Source: Neurospora intermedia
Taxonomy: Eukaryota > Ascomycota > Sordariomycetes > Sordariales > Sordariaceae
Length of the DNA: 64,000 nt
Direction: 5' to 3'
Assembly: GCA_037102815.1 (NCBI GenBank)
Contig: BTPP01000003.1
Span: 1,054,001 to 1,118,000 of the forward strand
Below, piece by piece: positions 47,224 through 60,420 of the stretch. The first letter of the stretch is position 1. The number at the start of each line of letters is the position of its first letter. The position numbers were made by a program, and so were the translations under genes. A model generated the notes under the pieces. The model saw only the letters and a program-made list of their open reading frames with translations. It did no database searches and was not told where the DNA came from.

Positions 47224-49737
47224 GATTCAGGTCAATTGTCGTTAAGTGTAAGTTATCACGCCCAAGTTGATAGGATATAGAGGCCGAGTCTACAATTGAT
47301 TGAACAATGTTGTAGGAATGAATATATCAAGTAGCGTCCCTGGGCAACAGAAAGAGTTGGGTTGGCTCAATGAAATGAATGTTTGGATGATGATCAACTC
47401 GAACAAAAGCTGGCACTTCGTTGAAGTTTTGAGACAATGGCAGGCGCGAGGGGAGGGGCAGATACACATCCATATACCTACTTCAGCTGTATGTGAATCT
47501 GGTCTCAAACATGGCACGGCCACACAAAGATACGCATGTAGCTTGTCACCCAGCAGCAGATGCCAGCCCAAGTTTCTTTCATCCCTTGGCCCACATCAAA
47601 TCCAATGTACATACCTCGGCCACCACTACATGTTTTGGGTGGAGGTTTATCTGCATAAGACTTTGTGGAATGCAGGGCGTCGCACATGCTGATGACTGAT
47701 GGCTGACTTGCGAGCTCGCGAACCGACGAACGCCAGCTGCATAAACTTCCCTTCTCAAGCCATCCAAGCCATGGCTGGAGCGCGAATGCATCAGTTTATC
47801 GCACTTGGCGGAGTCCGTCCTCGAGGAAATCTCGGGAACTTGGGTCCTGTAATAGGATTGTGATCCCACGGTTTCTCTTACTCCTTGTACGTCTCTGCAT
47901 GCCTTACCTTGGCATACTTGGTATATGTTGAAATTTGAGCAGCAGGCAATACCAGAAAGGGTCTGATTTCCTCGTGTACCCGAGTCACAAACGCTGAAGA
48001 CTGCTTGCTACACAAAAATCATTGTGTTTCAAAACTCGAGGTTGTACGGTACGGTGGCTCTCCCGGATTTCACCTCAAAAGAAAACATTAGACCTGCCTG
48101 ACCCATCCAATGGTCCTGGCGTCTCTATTCAGGTACTTGGTTACTGACAATCACGGCACAGGCACAGCCGCACCACCGGAAAGAAATCCGTATTATACCG
48201 GGCCGCACCTACAGCTGACGTGGTTGCATACAACACTATTAAGGACTGTCTCTAGCTGTAGATAGAAAGCGTCTGCTTGATGATTCCTGATTCAGATTCT
48301 ATGTACGTGTAATTCATATTACGGGTATACCTTTATGTATTAAAAGTTTTCCGAATCTGTATCTGCTCGCTTCTTTCTGTGTTGAGCATTCGGCTTGCTG
48401 CTCCACAAAGAAGAGAGAGCAAGGAAAAAGAAGAAGAAGAAACAAAAAAAAGAAACGAACAAAGGCATCGAGGAGAAGGAACTCTCCACAAAGCCCAAGG
48501 AGTAGAAGGTAAAGAAACCAAAAGTCTATGGGTTGACAACTAGTGTAGAAACTACATTTTCCCTACCCGACCTGATCTGCAACCTTAACTTCACCCAAGT
48601 CCCACCACCATTAACACCAATGCCCGTCAGTTCGGCTATGCAGGCTCGAACGGCAGGGTACACTTGAGGTAGCCGTGGTAGCTCTACAGGGCTGAAATGC
48701 ATAACAGCTACGTATAAACAACTCTAGCGTGGTGTAAAGTACCACCTTCTTAGGTTCCAGGACAGGCAGACAGACATCTGAATGACGGTTGATTCAACAA
48801 AATACCTACGCTACATAAATATGCAGAAAGATTCAAGGTTAGGTAAGTATTGCTACACCAGTGCAGTGACGGTGACATTCCTGTCGATCATTCATTCATG
48901 TCCAATTGCCAACTACACTACGTGTAGAATATCTTCACATATGCCCCCCACCTACATACGTTCTTCGCACTTTCAATGGTTGGCATTAGGAACCGGATCG
49001 GACTTTCGAAGGGGAAGCCCCGAGAGTACCTAGATAGGAGCTGCTAAGATAACCAAGCATTAGAAAACCCGATAAGCCGCGCGGCCTTTTCGGTTTCGGG
49101 CTCGTGGCCGGTTTGTCCCTGAGGCTTCAACAAGGCTTGTCGAGGCGTCTCGAGGTGTGTCGGTTGGACAAGAAGCTAGGTATCGGTCAAGAGCTGTGGT
49201 GCTGATGTGCATGAGTGCGGATGATGGTGTTGGTGGTGGCTGAGTAACATGCGTGGTTGATCTGTTGCATTTGGTGAATCGTGAAGGAGGTTTGACGATG
49301 GATGAGTGACAGGCATATTCAGAGGACGCGCGTCCATTGAAATGATAATTTTGGTTTTGAAAAACATTTGCCATTGGAATATATTCCTGTCTTTGCCGAT
49401 CATTCTTTTGTTTAATGGCATAAAGTGCGCGAGTCAATTGCCTGAGCTATCTAATTTGTCTTCGTCCATAACTGATAGGAATATCCAACCGCCGAACACG
49501 AAAGAAACGAGAAATGAAAGAAACGAGCTGAGAACCGACTGATTTTAGAGTACTGTATTGCTGTGATCCGTTACCCTTATCATTATCCCGCTGCGCTGGT
49601 GCCTCTGCCATAAATTATGGCGCACCAGCTGAATAGCACTTTTCCTGTATTGCCCTTAACTCCCCCAAACCCAGTCCAACTAACAAAATGAAAATGATCT
49701 TCAGTGTCCTCCTCTTGGCTCACTCTCACCGCCAAGT
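47224..49737. other. Intergenic region
   Basis: 2.5 kb between two minus-strand genes, holding the DOMON gene promoter and the Psk1-like gene 3' side. AAGAAG-type purine runs lie near 48427-48460. No gene supported. Confidence 0.55.
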
Positions 49738-51327
49738 TTAGAGCGTGTTGGTCCCGACACGCATTCCAAAGCCATCACCATCCAAGAGGCTGTTCGATGC
49801 AACAAAGCTGAATCCTCCAAAGAGATCATCCTTGGCAGCGGCGGCCGCATATCGCTCCTCGAGGCGACTGACAACTGGACTGAGGCTCAACTCTGTGAAC
49901 TCGGGCGCAAAGTTCTCCGCAAGCTCTGGATCCGTAATCATGGGCTGAATGGGAGGCTCGAGTTCACGAGCCGCAAGCTTCTTCCAGTCGATCTTGCGGA
50001 AGAACCGGTGCTTCTTGATGGTGTCCAAGTCCTTGGGCATGTTTGAGCCTAAACGCTTGGCTGGATCCTTGCGCAGCAACCGCGTCAGCAGGTCCTTGGC
50101 CTCCGCAGTCAGGAAGTAGGGCATGATGAGCTTCTGCTTGACAATATTCTCCTGGATCTTGGCATTGTTCCCTCCACGGAACGGAGGATTGCCCGTCATC
50201 AGGTCGAAGCCAAGGGCACCGAGAGACCACCAATCAACCGAGCGACCGTATTTCTTGCCCTGGATAACCTCGGGAGCCATGTATTCCACGGTACCAAGCA
50301 TCGAGTTGCACTCCTCAGACTCAATCGCCACCTTGGAAAGGCCAAAGTCGGTCAAAAGAAGGTGGCCCTCGGAGTCGAGAAGGCAGTTCTCGGGCTTGAG
50401 GTCTCGATAGACGACCCCCAGGGTGGTATGAAGATGGGACAGGGCAAGAACCATCTCCGCCATGTAAAAGGCTGCCGTCGACTCCGAGAACATCTTTTCG
50501 GTGTTCAGGTGAGTGAAGAGCTCACCGCCTTGGCCGTATTCAAGAATGAGATACAACTTTTCCTGATCCTGAAAGGCGTAGAAGAGCTTGACCACAAAAG
50601 GGTGGCGATTGACGCTTTCCAGAATCTGACGTTCCGTCTTGGTCTGCTCAACCAGCTTCTTGTGCACGACGAGAGATGCCTTCTTGAACTGCTTCTGAGC
50701 AAAGAGACGGCCAGTGGTACGTTGCTTTACCAGTAGGACGGTACCATACGTTCCTTTGCCCAAGCATCGCAGGGGCTCAAAGTCATCCGCAGTCATCTTC
50801 TGCGAGCGGGCAACGCCACCGTCAGAGCCAATCTCCACGGCTTCGGTAGAGCCAATTGTAGTGCTGAGGTTCCCATCGACGGCAAAATCGTGCTCCAAGT
50901 TGATTTCGTAGCTCTCGGTGGCCACGGATGCTGTCTCATCCCCAGAACTGGTGCCGCTGCTGTTGCTGCGCTTGTAGCCGGTTTGGCGGGCCGGGCCGCC
51001 AGAAAGAACACGGCGACCAAGCTTCGACGTCATGGAACTAGCACGTGAAGAGGCAGCAGTGTCGAGGCTGAGGGCCTGGATATCCTGGTGCATCCGTAGC
51101 ATGCTGATTCCGCTCATGGCAGGCGAGACAACGGGCCTCAAAGACGGGCTGCAATTGGCACTGACAACATCGTCCACCATGAGTGTACTTCTGCTGCTCT
51201 TGGTTGCCAGTCCCCTGCGAGGGTCGGGCGAGAGACAGCAATCGGAATCCTCATCGCCGGATGCAGCCGGAGTGCTGTGGAAGCCACGAACCGTCTTGAG
51301 TGCGGGAGTTGCTGGAGATCTGAACAT
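49738..51327 (-). CDS. AGC-family protein kinase, Psk1/S6K-like
   Basis: A single exon of 529 residues. The N-terminal 180 residues are disordered and Ser-rich. The kinase domain runs from about 182 to 440: FEPLRCLGKGTYGTVLLV, the Lys of FAQKQFKKASLVV, YRDLKPENCLLD and DFGLSKVAI. The activation loop is CNSMLGTVEYMAPE, unlike the usual TFCGT. The AGC C-tail contains FAPEFTELSLSP (turn motif) and FGGFSFVAS (hydrophobic motif). There is no C2 or PH domain, which separates it from Sch9 and PKC. The closest described type is fission yeast Psk1, an S6 kinase under TORC1. It would act downstream of nutrient signalling, probably on ribosomal protein S6. The symbol is left blank because Psk-type kinases are easily confused. 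Confidence 0.85.
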   Translation of the reverse strand: MFRSPATPALKTVRGFHSTPAASGDEDSDCCLSPDPRRGLATKSSRSTLMVDDVVSANCSPSLRPVVSPAMSGISMLRMHQDIQALSLDTAASSRASSMTSKLGRRVLSGGPARQTGYKRSNSSGTSSGDETASVATESYEINLEHDFAVDGNLSTTIGSTEAVEIGSDGGVARSQKMTADDFEPLRCLGKGTYGTVLLVKQRTTGRLFAQKQFKKASLVVHKKLVEQTKTERQILESVNRHPFVVKLFYAFQDQEKLYLILEYGQGGELFTHLNTEKMFSESTAAFYMAEMVLALSHLHTTLGVVYRDLKPENCLLDSEGHLLLTDFGLSKVAIESEECNSMLGTVEYMAPEVIQGKKYGRSVDWWSLGALGFDLMTGNPPFRGGNNAKIQENIVKQKLIMPYFLTAEAKDLLTRLLRKDPAKRLGSNMPKDLDTIKKHRFFRKIDWKKLAARELEPPIQPMITDPELAENFAPEFTELSLSPVVSRLEERYAAAAAKDDLFGGFSFVASNSLLDGDGFGMRVGTNTL

Positions 51328-52216
51328 CTTGGTCGTAGTCGTTGATGGGCCAGCAGTAGGATGGTGTCGGTACGATGGATTATAATCGGTTGACTAGATA
51401 GCTCTCGTTATAGCTTGACAGATACGATCCCTCAAAGCCTCTGTCGGCCTTCGTATTCAAGGCTTGCCTCTGCGTCGCTGAGCGTCGGCACGGTGTTCGG
51501 TGGTCAAACTGGGTCCTTGATGGCTTGGAATCGCACGCATCTGGTACTTGAAGAAGGAAGTGGAATTGTCGTCGACGGTTTTCTCGATATGCATTGAGGG
51601 TGAAAAGTCTCGATAAGATATGATTTTTACTGTCAAGAAGAGAGAGAGAGAAGGAGGAAAAAATAGAAAAGAAAAAGAAGAAAGTTGTGACTGGGGGAGC
51701 GTGCGAAGAAAGAAGTCGACTATGGCGACAATGAAATGGGGTTCCGTGGGAAGCAGAAGTTAAAATAAAATGGAGCCCGGACTCTGCACCTGCAGTGAAT
51801 TAGAATGGGCCTGGACCGGGTTTGTTACCTTGGGTATTACCTATGCACAATTTAGTACCCCTAGGGACTGGAATGCACTAGCTGGGCAGGGGGCCGCGTC
51901 CGCCTCACCCAAATATCCCGCCATTGAGCCAACCACGATAGAGAGAAAAGCGTTCACATCATGCGTCACGGTCTGGGCAGGCCGGGCAGGCCGGGCAGGC
52001 GAGCACCTGAAAGGGCGGAAAGGCCAGCTGGATTGGTCTGGTGAACTTAAAAGGAAAAGGAGGAATTGGCGGGCGTTCCATGTTCCAGGAGGAATTGGCG
52101 AGAGCACGTGAAAATCGGGTGAGAGACATCAGACATATGTCTCACCCGCATTAAAGGGAATGCACCATCGGCCATTTTCCAGGCTTTTTCTACACTACCT
52201 AGCTTTCAACCTGGAA
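51328..52216. promoter_or_regulatory. Promoter region of the Psk1-like gene, up to the element
   Basis: Holds a purine-rich run near 51640-51690 and a triple GGGCAGGCC repeat near 51977. Base composition is normal right up to the LTR. A candidate AATG target duplication sits at 52215-52218. Confidence 0.5.
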
Positions 52217-52365
52217 TGTGGAAGGCGCGCTTCGGCGCACGGACCAGCTCCCATAGTATTTAGTTAGGAGTCACGGTTACAAACCGTTAACTAGCACGTT
52301 AGACTAATCACAACCTTTGTTCGTACCCCAAAAGAACCGTAAGCAATAGTACAACGCGTATTACA
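52217..52365 (+). repeat. 5' LTR, 149 bp
   Basis: Starts TGTGGAAGGCGCGC and ends TTACA. It aligns without gaps to the 3' LTR; about 15 sites differ and all are transitions. This fits independent RIP of the two copies. Confidence 0.9.
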
Positions 52366-55300
52366 TTAGCGACCTTCACCTAGGGGGCAGTATTGTAATT
52401 GAGGGGGATACCCTTTTATTAAAAACTTTATTTACTATTACAACTATACGGCGAGCGACGTTAACCCTACAACAAAACAGCGAGATACTATCAACACAAA
52501 CGGATTAGGACAATAATAATTGCTACTAAGGGACGAATAAATCACGTTATTATAATTAGACAATTATCGAAGAAATTACTATTATTTCCTTTAACTCCAA
52601 TTTCCCTTCGGAATATACTTCGGGACTAATAATTACGTAATAGTAAAAACCGACTTATAAGAGTAGGGAAATAGTAAGTATATATATATAGAAGAAGCGT
52701 AGTCGGTAATCGGAATTTACTAATTTAAGTAAAATTTAGTATAGAGAGCGAATATTTATTTAGAAGGTATATTCAATCGGTAATAGATTATTAAGCGGTT
52801 AAAATATTATATTTATAGTATTATAAAAATACTAATTAATATTTAATTAGTACAATCGAATTAGCAAGTGGAATAATAGGCGGTAAAGAGGGTAAGGATT
52901 AGAGTAAAAGAAAACCCGGCCCTAATTTAGGAGAATTTGAATACTTCCCCCTCTATATAATATAATAAAAATATATAACCCTACTTTAAATTTTAATTAT
53001 AGGAGATTATAATAATATAATTTTAATTTATATAATTTAACTATTATTATTATTATACTCTACCCCACCCTTAATAATACTATTAATTATACCCGTTTAG
53101 TAGATTAACTATTTATATTTATATAGAACGGCGAATTACAGATAGGAGACTGTAAATACTAAAACTCCGATATTATATTTACGCTAACAGAATTTTAATC
53201 GGACTTTTTTTATTACTTACGCTATACTCCTTTTAACTTTACAATTCTTTAAAAGGCTATTATTCGATTTACTATTAATCTAATACCTAACCCTATAATT
53301 CCTATCCCCTACCCCCCTCTCTTTAATACTTCGGTTATCCGTACTATACTTACCCTAATCCCTAGATTAGCGCTTACTAATAATATTATATCGACTATAT
53401 TTTTAATTACCCCTACGACCTTAACCTTAATTATAAGAAACTTCTTAAATATATTCTCGGACCTCCCTAGTAAGGACCCGGAAGAATATTTGGAAAATAT
53501 TAAAATTTATATTAATTGGTTAGTTACTACAATCTTTAAAGAAAAAATTTACGAGAGCTATATTGCATTTTATAAAAGTTTGAGAGGTATTACGAAGGAG
53601 GGTTAATATTTAAAATTATCGAAAGTAAATTATAAATAAGAGTTATTACGGACGTAATTTTTAATGAAGTTTAAATTACGTATTATTAATTATAATTGGA
53701 AGATAGGTTATTAAATTAATACTTTTAATTAAAAGAAGGACGAATCTATCGAGGATTATATAAATTGAACTACTGAACTATCCTATAAATATAATAAATT
53801 ACAGTTTAAAGAATTTCGGGACCGACTTTTTACTAGGTTAGTAAATAATTAAAATTATACTAGTACTAGACTTTTAGAGCGTATCGGGGACCGTTTATAT
53901 AGCGCGTAAAAAATAAATTTCGAATATTAATTAATAACGATAATTACTTTTAATAATATATACGAAGTTATTATAGGATATATAATTCGACCGGGAGATA
54001 ATATAAGCCTGTTCTTAGCAGAGATTTAAATAACTAATTTAATAGGAATTATTCTAATAGATACTAAATTTACAATAAATAGTTTCTTCAAAGCATTTAA
54101 CGAGGTAATATAGACCCTTTAATAGTTTGCTCAAACATTGGGAATTGCGAGTCGTAATTATAATTCGGGAAGTTATTTATATAGAATTGTAAATTATAGT
54201 AATATTCTATTACAATTTTAATAATAGGTCTATCCGGTTATAGGATAAGCGTATATAAATACGAATTAATAAGAGTACTAGGAGTAATACCCTATATAGA
54301 ATTATACGAATTAGTAATATACCCTATCTAATTAGACCTCTACCTAATTTAATATAGTAGGACTATAACCCGCTTATAATAAATAAGATAATTTAATAAC
54401 TATAAGTACTTAAGGTAGGGCGAACCCTAGGGTAAAGTATAGTAATAATACGAAAAATAATTTATATAATATAAAAGGCTATAATTAGTAAAGAAGACCC
54501 GAATTTAAGTACTATAATTATTTCGGACCTTATACAGTCCGTAAGTACCTACTAATTATACAACCCAAATATAAAAGGGATAAAATTATAAATTACTATT
54601 TAAATAATAGATTAATCCTAACTTATTTAAATTATAATCCGGTAAATAAGTAGGGTAATAAATTGCGAATTACTATATTTATAAATTGAATAAAAGAGAT
54701 TACAAATAAATAAAAAAGGGAAATAAAGGAAATAAGAGTAGTTACCGTCGTTGGGCGAGAGGTAACTATATTATTTACCGAATTAAATTATAAATAGTAG
54801 CGAAATATAGAATTTATAGAGGAAGATACAAATATATATAATATCCTATCGGGAATTGGATTAGGAAGACCCCCGTATTAACGTAGAAGGTTACTAACGC
54901 CGGTTGTATAGAGAATAAGTGTAAAATAGAGAGAAAAATTAGAAAAAGATAGTAAATAATTCGAGTATATATATACGAAGGGTTGTAGGACGAAACGTAA
55001 TACTATCCCTATTCGAAGTATTAGCCCTAATCCTTACGATCGTTAGAATGTAAGGGATTGGATATAGAAGTAGATAGTTAGAAAGAATTTATCTTTTATA
55101 TAAATATATAATCGAGTACTATAGGTGTACATAGTAATTATATAGGAATTAGGTTTATAATAAATTATATAATGTAGTAAAAGAGTATCGAAACGAGCCT
55201 ATTTAATAATAGTAGGAAAAGGAAAAGGCCTAGGAGAAATAATTAATATAGGAGAGAATACGGAGAATTAGGAATAGGATATATTACTAAGATATATCCG

Positions 55301-58300
55301 AAGATTCGTAGGAATAAAGGATATTAGTAAATATTTAGTTAATATTAGTATATTAATGGATATAATTAGCGAAGAGATAGTTAAACGGTATAATATAATT
55401 ATAAAGGAGATTAAAACGCCTTATTGAATTATGGTCGCGGATGGACGATCGGTAGTAATTAATCGGTATATATATTTTCCTTTAGTAGTAGAGGGTATTT
55501 TAGCGTAGGTAACGGCGTATATAACTCCGGGATAGAATCTTATATATAATTTACTATTAAGCGCTATATAGATTTACCGAATTAGAAGAATTATTAATAT
55601 TTATTATCGAACTATTACTATATAAGGAAAGAATAGAATAGAGAAAATTACTATACTATTAGACGAAGACGGAAATATATAGGAGGAGGATAATAATAAT
55701 AGCGAAGATTATAATAAGGATAATTACTAGGAGGATAAGGATAATTTCGAAATTAACTAGGAGGTAGTATATATTTTATTAATAGATGAAATAGTAATAG
55801 TAAAGGAATATAAGGATAATTATAAGGTAAAAAACGGGCGGCAGACCTAAGCCTAGGATAGGTCTATAAAGTAGGAAAATTAGGAGAGGAGAAAGTATTG
55901 AAGTTATACCTAATAAAGTTAAAAATAGGAAGAAGGATTAATAAGTATATAGTAATATATATAATAATAATAGTACTAATAGGGAGAAGTTTAGGCGAAA
56001 TAGATTTATAAATTATTAATAGATTATTAGAGGTTAGTAAGTAAAAATTGAGGGAGGGATATATATTTCGAAAACCGGGTATAGTCGAGGATAGTTTCTT
56101 ATATTGGGCGCTTCCGTCGATAATGTCGGTGGATAGAGGGGGAGCGGTATTATAATACTATAATTAAATAAATCTTCTATTTCCGAATATTAAGATTAAT
56201 TACTTATTCGATATTAATAACCTTTTAATATTTAATAACTATAATTATATAATTTTAATATTAATAGGGAGAGACGGAAGATTTGTACTAAAGGTATTAA
56301 TAAAGGAAAAAAATAAAATATAATTCGAGAGATAGGTATTAGGAGGAATATTGAGTAGTGAATAGTAAGAAAAGATATATTTTAAAGAATAGTATAAGGA
56401 TAAGGAAATAGATTAGGATTAGGGAGAAATAATAAAGTATAGTAAAAGAGTAGGGAGTGTATATATAGGACGGTTGATTGTAAAAGGATATATAATAAGT
56501 TAAGAAATATATAAAGATATAGGAAGGAGATTGGAAATTTATAATATTATAGAAGCGCCGACGGATAAAATATAGGTTTAGATTAAAGAAATAAGTATAT
56601 AGCTAGGAGATAGCTATAATATAGAGGAGCGAAGGGAAAAGGTAATATATTTAGTATATATTTACTAAAATGTATTTGTAATCGAGTTGGCTAATATTAA
56701 GACTATAGATCTTATTTAGTATATAGTAAATATATTGCCCGGCGTTATCCTATATCGATTAAAATAATTGCGATATACCCTACGTATATAAGAATTTACT
56801 AGTCGGATTTTACCCGAAATAGAAATAGTTAGCTAGATTGTACCCGGTATAAACTCTTAGGGAATTTATATAAAATTTCCCCTTAAAAGTAATAGAGACC
56901 TCCGGGTTGTAATAGATTATCGACTAATTAATAGGGTAATTATTAAGTTGTAATAGCCTATATATAATTAGGTAGGACTATTTAGATATATTATAATAGG
57001 GGAGTATAAAATATTCTTTTAAGCCGACGGTGCCTACGGATATTGGGCCGTACCGATAGTATAAGGTTATAAGGATAAGATTATTTTTATTACGCTAAAC
57101 GGTTAATATTAGAATTTATAGATACTATAGGGTATAACCGGTTCCCTATATACTTATTATATATTAATAGATATAGGCTTTGGAGCGTAGCCAATTGTAA
57201 GCGGGTTTGAGGGGCTAGCTCTACCGAATTTATTTAATTACTACCCCAATTAGAGCGTATCGTTTAATTATTTTGTCAACAATTATAATACGTCTACTAC
57301 TAATTTCGAAACTATATATAATTTCCTTAAATATTATTATTTCCCTCGCATTATATTTATTCCTATTAGTATTTCCCTAAAAAAGACTATTCTCTTCGTA
57401 ATTAAAATTACTATAGTAGGCTTTAAATTCGAAGAAGGATAGCGGCGACCGGTAGTGAAATACTATAATTAGTTCGTAGAATAAACGAAGCTTAAAAACC
57501 ACCCGAAGAACGAAAAACAGTTAGCGGTAGTACTATACTTATTGCCCTATTTATAAGAGTATATCCTTAAACGAATAAATTATATAAAAGTGTTAAAATA
57601 GGCTTATATAAAGTAGGTACTATAGTAAATATTAACCGGAAAGTAGTCGATTTAGAATTATTAGGTACTATATAATTAGAATTAGGGGGCAGTTTAGGCT
57701 AAATTATTTATATATTTATATATTAAAATTTAGAATCGAATAATTAAAACGGTCTTACTAGGTGTACAATTCTACCTAGCTAGCGATATATTGAATATTA
57801 GAATTAGGGTAGTATTTATACAATTAGTAATAGCTTCGGCCGGAACTAAGATTATTAATAAATTAGTAAAGAATATAAATATTTTATCCTTTATATTATA
57901 GTTACTTTCTAATACTAAAATACAATATTATATAAGGAAGAAGGAGGCGTTAGATATACTATACGCCCTAGCTAAATGCTAAAATATATTACTAGAGTCT
58001 ATATATCCAATTATTATTTATATTAATTACGAGGATTTATTAAAAATCTTGAATATTGAGGGAGACCTAATTGGCCGTATTATATAGTAGATCGACTATT
58101 TAGGAGAATATAGTATAAAGATTATTTATTAACCTAGTAAATTATAGTTTATTAGTATTATTAATAGATTATTATACTTATTCGGTAGGATAACGGATAG
58201 CCTAGAAAGATACGATGAAGAGGTGTTCCCTTTTAAATAATTAATTAAGGCGTTACTTATTTGTTTAATTCGGTTATAAATTATATTAATAGAGGGAATA

Positions 58301-60027
58301 ATATATATAGTTATACTATAGAGTCCGTTAAACTACGTAGATAACTTAGACCAATAGTTGCTTACCGAGCTATAGTATATAATTATAGTCAAATTTTTAC
58401 TCTATAGGAAGATAGTTCTAAACGATTTGCCTAACGCGGAACGATATAATATTATTTGGAAGTTAGTTAAATACCAACTAATTAATAGTTATTTAGTATA
58501 TAGAGAGAGTTAGGAAGACTGCGATTCGTTATCGTAGTATATTTTCCCGGAGGAGGTATTAATAGTAGTATATAATATATATAATAATTATAATTACTAT
58601 TTTACTACTATTACCCTATAACAATTGCGCTTAAGGTATTAGTAGCTAAATAAATTAAAAAATATTACTTCTTATATTCTAGGGTGTAGTATATGTGCGG
58701 CGGTAGGCCCAAAGCTACCGCGGGCTATTAATTCAATATTAGTATTATTATTAGTTCTATAGTCTATAATCGGGATAGACTATATAAGTATAGTTATATT
58801 AAAAGAGAGAGTAGGTTAAACGTATATTTATTTATAAGCCTATTACTTTTTACAATTCCTAATTATAATAGCGACGGGCGAGCTAACCAATCTAAGAACT
58901 ATTCAAGCTTAAAAACGAATAACCCTAATATTAGGGTAGCCTAAGGAGGTATATAGTAATAATACTATATATTTCTTATTAAATACAACAAGAAAAATAT
59001 TTAGAAATTATAGTACGAGGGTAACATATAGTCTTATATATAATCCTTAGTTTTATAATTTAATTAAACTTTATATAAAATTATTAAAGGCGGAATTGTA
59101 CAAATAGGCGAGAGAATAGAACTATTAAAATCTAGAGGATTGGCCGTTAATATTAGAGAATTTAATAATTAATTTTAATAGTCGGGTACGAATAGGGAGT
59201 AAATATAGTACATTAGAACTATTATTAAAGTAATAGGTAAAATGGCGATTAATAATAATTAACTAAGTAGTAGCGGGACTAATAGTAATAAATATAAGAA
59301 GAATATTAAATTTTATAGGGAATAGTAAAGATTTGAGTAAGAAGGATATAGAGGATTAGTAAATAGAAGAAGTAAAGATAATCCGAGAGAATTGGAATAA
59401 TAAACGAGTAAAGAGGGCAAAAGATATACTAGTGGAAAATCCGTATAGGGTAGGAGACCTAGTATAGGAATTAATTATAAATATATAGGATTTAAAGTTA
59501 GAATATATAAGAATAAAGAAAGAAAGGAAATTGAAGAAATAAAATAATAGTATACAGGTACTAATATTTATACTAAGATAGACGGGACTATAGGAGGTTA
59601 TAGAGGTAGTATTATTAATATCTTTGAAAATTATTAATCCGAATCTACGAAAGAAGGCGAGAAAGGTGTATATAAATAACGTAAAACCGTAGGTCGTCGA
59701 TAAAGTAAGGGAGAAAGATTTAGTAAGAGAAATAAATTCTTAAAGAAGTATAAAGTTAAAAAGGAAGGCGGAGTAAGTAAAGGAATTAGTAATAATAATA
59801 TTAAGAGGAATTAATTTAATAGAGGGGTTAATAACTATTAAAAACGAGGAGGAGGAAAAAGAGAGTAAACGGGTATAATTATAAAATAAAATAAAGAAGA
59901 GAGTATAAACGAATATATTAATATAATAAATATAAATAATAGGAAGGAAAGGAATAAAGAGTAGGGTAATAGGATGGAAGAGGTATTTATTAAGGGATTT
60001 AGAAGTTATTATATTATTAGAACTATT

Positions 60028-60420
60028 ACTAGAACTATTATATCGATAATATAATACTAATAATAGATTGCGAAGAGTACTAAGGCGCAGGTATTATAGG
60101 GCTTATAATTAATATTAATTTTTACTTCCTTACCATTGCTTATAATAATTAATATAATTATTAATATTAGAAGTACGACCGGATTATCGAAAGTGAGAAA
60201 TATTATAAATATTACTATTATATTACTAGAATTATTATATCGATAATACTAACAACAGATTGCGAAAAATATTAAAATACCGGTATTACAAAGCTTATAA
60301 TCGACATCGACTTTTACTTCCTTACTATTATTTGTAATAGCTAATATAACTATTAATACTAAAAGTACAACTAGATTATTAAAAGTAAAAGATATTATAA
60401 ATATCGCTACTATATTAATA
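60028..60420 (+). repeat. Tandem duplication inside the element, period about 197 bp
   Basis: Two copies start near 60028 and 60225. Both carry TATTATATCGATAAT, an AGATTGCGAA block and TTTTTACTTCCTTAC-like stretches in the same order. The copies differ mostly by transitions, so the duplication probably predates RIP. Confidence 0.7.
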
